From: Candidatus Heimdallarchaeota archaeon
GTDB lineage: Archaea; Asgardarchaeota; Heimdallarchaeia; Heimdallarchaeales; Kariarchaeaceae
DNA length: 10,672 nt
Direction: 5' to 3'
NCBI GenBank assembly: GCA_027016475.1
Contig: JALUTL010000269.1
Coordinates: 1-10,672, forward strand
Below the pieces are notes generated by a model that was not told the DNA's origin, ran no database searches, and saw nothing but the letters and a program-made list of their open reading frames with translations. Every line of letters starts with the position of its first letter. Positions within the stretch are counted from its first letter, which is position 1. The translations under genes and the position numbers were made by a program. Shown here piece by piece: positions 7,601 through 10,672 of the stretch.

Positions 7601-8522
7601 GTGCTTCTATATGTTTCTGTTCCAAGCCATTTGCAATTTTCACGCCACTATTTTTCAACTTGGCATGAATTTTGTCCAAAAAATCTTCAGACAGAGGGAG
7701 CGCAGTGGTTGTATTCAGCCATTTGTTTCCCGTTGCAGGATCCAATCTGTTGTTCCTGAAGGAATTTCTGTACTGACCTCTTGAGACTAACTGGTTCGCA
7801 AAAATATGGTTGCCAAAGTCATGATCCATGACCATGTTGATGACATGATATAGCCTGTCTGCATATCCTGTTGAGGCACCTGTGTTTTCAGCGTAAGCAG
7901 AGATCAATTTCTTGATTTCATCAACGTCCTTGATGGACTTGACTGAAATTTGTCCGAAATTTGCTTTGAACACGTTCTTGTAGTTCGAGGTAATCGGCAG
8001 GATGAGATCATTATATAGCCTCCTCAAATAAATTCGATCTCCAGTTCCAAAGAATGCCCTTACTGTTACATCATTTGCAAAATTCTCTGCGGCTTTTGTG
8101 CCGTCTCCAAACTCGCTTCTCAAGTCCTCGATAAGCTTGAAAGTCCTGCGCAAAGTTACTTCTTCAAGACTGATGCCCTTATTTATGGCATTCGTAACCA
8201 AGTTGGGGTCTAAAATGGTTTCAAGATGTTTGCACATGGTCTCCTTTTCGAAATAAAGTATGGGTTTGGTACCGGTTTGGGAAGCTTTTTCGCTCTTGCT
8301 TGCCTCTTTTGGAGGCGTTTTGACCTTTAAGTATACACTTTCCACATTGTCGAAAACAGTAGACATTTCCTTGAATGCTCCAGAAAGCAGGTGGCAAGGG
8401 GGTCTGTTGCAATGGGCAGACATTTTATGGACTTCATTGGCAGCTCTGAACAGTCTAGAATAAGAAGATTCATTCAAGATGTTTTGTCTATCATAATTCT
8501 TTCGATTTATAGAACCCAACAT
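4686..8522 (-). CDS. Intact 1278-residue protein of unknown family
   Basis: A single uninterrupted frame runs from the ATG at 8522 to a TAG at 4686. I recognise no domain. Visible architecture: a His/Cys motif HCNRPPC at about residues 38-44; a polar linker of about residues 66-86 rich in Lys, Ser and Pro; a large helical region to about 555; a Pro/Thr linker (EQAPTPTSIPVKYNGTDY) near 560-577; then a second half starting with a strand-rich segment (RFGFDLIDKSGNRIFYGL). The C-terminal 35 residues hold an amphipathic to hydrophobic segment (IFLNFIDEIIKIIKQKRN) followed by basic residues. There is no signal peptide, clear membrane span, Walker motif or obvious catalytic cluster, and Cys is scarce (seven). 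A cytoplasmic, possibly modular scaffold or mobile-element protein are both possible; neither is supported directly. It appears to be a single-gene transcript, followed by the tRNA on the same strand. The ATG is preceded at about 20 nt by an AT-rich TATA-like stretch and has no Shine-Dalgarno sequence. Confidence 0.85.
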   Translation of the reverse strand: MLGSINRKNYDRQNILNESSYSRLFRAANEVHKMSAHCNRPPCHLLSGAFKEMSTVFDNVESVYLKVKTPPKEASKSEKASQTGTKPILYFEKETMCKHLETILDPNLVTNAINKGISLEEVTLRRTFKLIEDLRSEFGDGTKAAENFANDVTVRAFFGTGDRIYLRRLYNDLILPITSNYKNVFKANFGQISVKSIKDVDEIKKLISAYAENTGASTGYADRLYHVINMVMDHDFGNHIFANQLVSRGQYRNSFRNNRLDPATGNKWLNTTTALPLSEDFLDKIHAKLKNSGVKIANGLEQKHIEALRKLHDESISFRRIASSETRRQGTDILVKVDLQSTIDNLKNGNINLESVFGSLANEIDQNDIELLIEILDNQPRKRWIYEYEEKTRGGTSPMYSAIVKEDFDGDLYLDHFGRGIGYRSQYDMASFIKILDNRFDDLIGISFLNKADDLFDFTKIISTTEGFREILTSSNPIFAIKDNLKTDVLQNINVIIAKRNSGYGSVEEFIEKEILEYFRIIQFCWDVSIIEEFAHSGKTLNYNARQFSSAKSNIVTVEQAPTPTSIPVKYNGTDYNLILEPSSRLIRKDGNEIRFGFDLIDKSGNRIFYGLTENELRDVFVQVIIPCLKELVKDRAKVGTAFLSPQDIDCIDSYLKRFPSPEHTSIQQFVYEMPEPAINLLRQWFMHNKIFGSDCFALVSAYFGQIKIDGTSVGIIARGKEGIINTYKTLMTKHMAFSSAYSDLILDLQEPLPFSSLSKQYIAKHGYDLREVQFVDLIGETGLASLGLESKHFAPRLTQNGIVIEMIEQNSNSLRNLSSIKTDFPTNSKTDLPKYLNKYRKMSHKGNSIMNPSLMNLMLVFETMVKEGIVRQVIGEVPMLPPPLTAFSIYRKVGNDKVFETTYSFEAFSDAWKNTSHYFFTDPKTGAARHYGAISNYKGDPSEIVEYLHFDASQAMVGNYISPIFELIDQKSRQIVTSIAQRRIDELKQLHPNGRTFKKEARAVGDFGYEYHNAKYDRVILNEHNTMLWYLDAIVNHPDWELPIKFLESKYSQEIINYLLRNPSYEKHELLVSKIRLGENKKYSKIDKFNIFDTLVGGAVYSKLIDIKRKMLDPTQVNDLKAAFEKLYRETNKGNEVFEQASDFDFAKYAEINSLLFMPPSAYRGTDGRIISYPYIYKRGETMPVVFPKDSIHKMPVSLNDAEGSDELTEFLKSSSEIAENSPNLAFHAMIVMLNSSGIFLNFIDEIIKIIKQKRNKTSRTGQKIITKLFRTFNSIP

Positions 8523-8914
8523 TTGTGCCCAGCTTGTTAAAATTTTTCAAGTTGTTGTTTTTGGATGACAAAGATGGCGGAAATTCAAAACATTGTTCCT
8601 GGATCATCAATATAGATTAATCACATTGTTCCAAATTCATTTATAGACGATTGCTGTCTGACAACTGTATGATTAGGTATTATAGGTGGAATTTTGATCT
8701 TTTTTGTTGTTTCATTTTTCATTGCTTTCATTCACAGAATGGATACGGAATCATATCTCATTGTCCCTAAAATAATCAAAATAATCCCGGATTCCACAAA
8801 TTTTAGACATCAAGGTTGTGGAAGCCATAGACACACCCATTGAAATAAGTATAAAAGCCAATCATTCAACTTGTTGCTGACACATACTGTTTCCCGTTCC
8901 GCCATATTGATGAC
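8523..8914. other. 392-bp spacer without a convincing gene; contains TATA-like site and a tiny ORF
   Basis: AT-rich spacer between two minus-strand genes. The clearest signal is AGTATAAAAG on the plus strand (8849-8858), which reads CTTTTATACT on the minus strand and could serve either direction. On the minus strand an ATG at 8828 lies about 25 nt downstream and opens a 25-residue frame ending at the TGA 8753-8751 (beginning MASTTLMSKICGIRDYF). An earlier ATG at 8840 in the same frame gives 29 residues. A leaderless micro-gene or a small RNA is possible. I see no tRNA, CRISPR or long repeat here. Confidence 0.3.
8537..8548 (-). promoter_or_regulatory. Candidate TATA-like element for the 1278-residue gene
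   Basis: GAAAAATTTTAA on the minus strand lies about 15-26 nt before the ATG at 8522, where a leaderless archaeal promoter would have its TATA box. It is a weak match to the consensus, supported mainly by spacing and by the absence of a ribosome binding site. Confidence 0.35.
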
Positions 8915-9416
8915 TTAACTTTTCATTTGGTTGGACACCGCGTCATGGATTTCCTTTATGATTGTTTCCAAGGAATCTGAATCCATTTTTCCAATAGGGA
9001 TGCATTCAATTATCTGTACTTTTCCGCCTCCCAAATCAAAGCATAATATCGGCGGCACCCCAAAAGGGCTTTGTTGCTCTGCCTGCTGAAATTTGTTAAG
9101 CCAACTGTCAATATGCTTGACATTCCCGTCATTGATTATTGCCAAAACGTTCAGAGCGATGGCATCCCAAATCCGAAAATCAATAGATGGCTCTTTGTTG
9201 GCAAAGCCGAATGAATACACGATTCTGTTCTGCGATGTCTTTTTTTTCCCGATCTTCAATAAATGGAAAGGTAAGGTTAAATCTGAAGGATTTCCCTTTA
9301 TTTTGGACAAATTTTCCTCTCCCTTCAATAAAATCTGGCACAATCGTTCTTATTGTGTCGTTTACACTGTCTGATGCAAGAAACACAACATAGACCAAAG
9401 GAGGAGAGATAGGCAT
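8915..9416 (-). pseudogene. Soluble protein of unknown function, frameshift at an A8 run
   Basis: The ATG is at 9416-9414, with GGTGA six nt upstream (9427-9423). The first frame (from MPISPPLVYVVFLASDS) carries about 58 meaningful residues to REKK. The adjacent frame then continues KTSQNRIVYSFGFANKEP to a TAA at 8915. Removing one A from the A8 run (plus T run 9240-9247) joins them into a protein of about 166 residues. Alternating strands and helices suggest an alpha/beta fold. The middle part, WDAIALNVLAIINDGNVK followed by IDSWLNKFQQAEQ and PPILCFDL, superficially recalls the beta5-helix-'NKxD' region of small GTPases. But no P-loop (GxxxxGK) is present and NKxD is replaced, so I do not assign it. 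It is the last gene of the ABC operon, coupled to the upstream stop. It could be a pseudogene, a slippage product or a consensus error. Confidence 0.5.
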
Positions 9417-9422
9417 TATTGT

Positions 9423-9427
9423 TCACC
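9423..9427 (-). promoter_or_regulatory. Ribosome binding site GGTGA overlapping the upstream stop
   Basis: GGTGA lies 6 nt before the ATG at 9416. Its TGA is also the stop codon of the reconstructed small membrane protein, so the two genes are translationally coupled. This supports both the chosen start and the upstream reading frame. Confidence 0.6.
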
Positions 9428-9579
9428 CATAGAGATTATATGTAGGTACTGGTTCAAATAGGTTGTACTTTCCTCCTCCACCTATCGACTTGAATGGTTC
9501 ACCTGAAGTGATATAGGTAAAGCAGTTCTACAACAACCAACGCCAAAACAATACCTATTGCAATTGTCTCAATATTCAT
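9423..9579 (-). pseudogene. Small single-span membrane protein or C-terminal remnant of the ABC-2 permease, frameshifted
   Basis: The ATG at 9579-9577 overlaps the stop of the reconstructed permease frame (ATGA). Its frame gives 26 residues that are almost entirely one hydrophobic span (IETIAIGIVLALVVVELLYL) and stops at 9499. The neighbouring frame continues SGEPFKSIGGGGKYNLFEPV to a TGA at 9423, inside the ribosome binding site of the next gene. The frame change must lie between 9528 and 9499. The joined product has about 51 residues. One span followed by a short Gly/Ser-rich basic tail resembles the last helix and tail of ABC-2 permeases (usually about 260 residues, six spans), so this may be the broken 3' end of the preceding gene after an internal deletion rather than a separate gene. 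Confidence 0.4.
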
Positions 9580-10072
9580 TTTACTTCTATGGCTGAATAG
9601 ATGAGGTTGATGGCAATGGTGCCGAGAAGTCCAATTGTCAATGCGAGGAATAGATGGAATAATGGCAATCAATGGCATATCGAATGACAATTCCTGCACC
9701 AATGAGAAAATATGGCAACCCCCACATTCTGAAATGTTCCCCAAGCAACGAAACTGCCAAAGGCACAGGCAGGGATAGGTATTGATCCAGCTTGCCTTCA
9801 ACAATCAGGTTTGAGATCAAAAGTACACCAACGAAGAACATTGCAAACATGCCAATGTACAGTTGTGCAAATCCAGTAATGAGGATGAGTTCTTTAAGGC
9901 CAAAGGTTTTGACCAATGGGGATGAAGGGATGACGACAAGTCAGAAAAATATCCACAACAGGACATTGAATGAAATGTTGACCAACAGTAGGGGAATGGT
10001 CTGCCTGTAGCTTGTCATTTCCTTAAGCGTAATTCGAAGATATTCAAGGGTGACCACAATGCTGTGTCTCAT
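9576..10072 (-). pseudogene. ABC-2 type export permease, with in-frame TGA, a frameshift and missing C-terminal half
   Basis: The ATG at 10072 overlaps the ATPase stop (ATGA). The sequence starts MRHSIVVTLEYLRITLKEMT, then a first span ending NVLLWIFF, an in-frame TGA (9943-9941), and continues LVVIPSSPLVKTFGLKELIL in the same frame. The second span (ITGFAQLYIGMFAMFFVGVL) is followed by LIVEGKLDQYLSLPVPLAVS. This matches the 'ΦxGxLDxΦLxxPΦxPxxxS' segment typical of ABC-2 permeases paired with such ATPases. A third span (PYFLIGAGIVI) precedes a frame change between 9669 and 9638. The adjacent frame adds a fourth span (FLALTIGLLGTIAINLIYSA) and ends at 9576. At about 165 residues it is well short of the usual 260. 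A TGG-to-TGA change would explain the stop. Probably inactive; the second permease usual in these operons is also not seen. Confidence 0.65.
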
Positions 10073-10672
10073 TTTGGCTTCTCTCCATAGAATTCCTGCA
10101 GTTTCTCCTCCAGACTCTTGTGAAAAATTTCGATTTTGCCTATCCCTGATGCAAGGTCTGAATCTAAAAACACTTCCGAAAGAAACATTGGAACATGTGA
10201 GGGATGTGTTCTGACAAGGCATCGATTATCATGGATTTCAATTTCGACTTTCTCAAAATTCTGGAGAAGAACTTTGATTTTTGCAATGGCTTTTTCTTCT
10301 GCAAAAGCAAAGGAAATTGCAGCAACTTCATCAGGGGTTTCAATTTGATCGATGGCACCATCAAAATGCAAAGAGTTGTCCTTGAGGAGCAATGCTCTGT
10401 TGCAGACGGATTCCATATCCAACACGTCATGGCTCGACAGAATGACCGTGGTTCCGAATTCATTGCCTATTCTCCTGAGAAATTCGCGTAAGTCCTTTTT
10501 CCCCCTGATATCGAGGCCGATGGTTGGCTCGTCAAGAATCAGGAGTTCCGGATTGTGGAGCATGACTCCTGCCAATTCGCACCTTATCCTCTGACCTAGG
10601 CTCATTTGGCGAACCTTGCGTTGGAGCAGGTCTTCCAAACCAAGCACATCAGTCAGGAATCCTAGTTGCTGA
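10069..10672 (-). CDS. ABC-2 type exporter ATP-binding subunit (5' part outside window)
   Basis: The frame is open to the right edge (QQLGFLTDVLGLEDLLQRK), so the GTG at 10647 is internal and the Walker A/Q-loop region lies beyond the window. Seen here, in order: the ABC signature MSLGQ, Walker B LLILDEP, D-loop IGLDI, and the switch histidine in SSH followed by D. A C-terminal domain of about 90 residues ends in SLEEKLQEFYGEK. The motif set and C-terminal extension fit ATPases of ABC-2 exporters (daunorubicin/viologen-exporter-like), which sit at the inner face of the membrane and power export of lipophilic compounds or lipids; the substrate is unknown. The stop TGA overlaps the permease ATG. 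The ATPase part in view looks intact although its permease partner is broken. Confidence 0.9.
   Translation of the reverse strand, partial: QQLGFLTDVLGLEDLLQRKVRQMSLGQRIRCELAGVMLHNPELLILDEPTIGLDIRGKKDLREFLRRIGNEFGTTVILSSHDVLDMESVCNRALLLKDNSLHFDGAIDQIETPDEVAAISFAFAEEKAIAKIKVLLQNFEKVEIEIHDNRCLVRTHPSHVPMFLSEVFLDSDLASGIGKIEIFHKSLEEKLQEFYGEKPK

Noticed and set aside
9941..9943. In-frame TGA read as tryptophan or selenocysteine
   Set aside because: Other genes here use TGA as stop at ATGA overlaps, and TGG is used freely for Trp. I see no convincing hairpin element, and the permease has other damage.
1..10672. CRISPR arrays, rRNA genes, insertion sequences
   Set aside because: No regularly spaced repeats, no conserved rRNA segments and no transposase motifs or terminal inverted repeats were found on reading both strands.

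Overview
The window looks archaeal. The strongest evidence is a tRNA-Gly(GCC) gene on the minus strand (4521-4621). It is interrupted in the T-loop by a 30-nt insert that folds into a canonical bulge-helix-bulge, the substrate of the archaeal tRNA splicing endonuclease, and no CCA is encoded. Supporting signs are AT-rich TATA-like boxes about 20-25 nt upstream of gene starts (which suggests leaderless mRNAs), GGTGA-type ribosome binding sites, ATGA start/stop overlaps, and an ABC-2 exporter operon. Base composition is AT-rich. I cannot place the organism within Archaea from this window.

Right to left on the minus strand, where nearly all genes lie: an ABC-2 type export ATPase (10069-10672, N-terminus outside the window) is coupled to a multi-pass permease carrying an in-frame TGA and a frameshift (9576-10072). 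Next come a small single-span membrane protein or permease remnant (9423-9579) and a soluble protein of unknown function with a frameshift in an A8 run (8915-9416). After a roughly 390-bp spacer comes an intact 1278-residue protein with no recognisable family (4686-8522). The intron-bearing tRNA follows 64 bp downstream of it.

The only convincing plus-strand gene is a VOC/glyoxalase-fold protein (about 4074-4451), complete in its fold but without a standard start codon. Left of it, starting from an apparent leaderless promoter at about 3850, a tightly packed minus-strand operon reads: a 676-residue protein with a C-terminal leucine-rich-repeat-like region, a protein with a C-terminal membrane anchor, a coiled-coil protein with a C-terminal alpha/beta-like domain (two compensating frame changes), and a HEPN-like helical protein with an R-x5-H motif (one frame change, running off the left edge). 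I recognise no published system with this gene set.

A striking overall pattern: the two largest genes (about 5.9 kb) are uninterrupted, while roughly 2.9 kb of smaller genes carry at least six frame changes plus one nonsense codon. Three of the frame changes fall exactly at runs of 7-8 A/T. Reconstructed reading frames end at ATGA overlaps or right at the next ribosome binding site, so the frames themselves are probably correct. Whether the breaks are real decay, slippage sites or consensus errors cannot be decided here.
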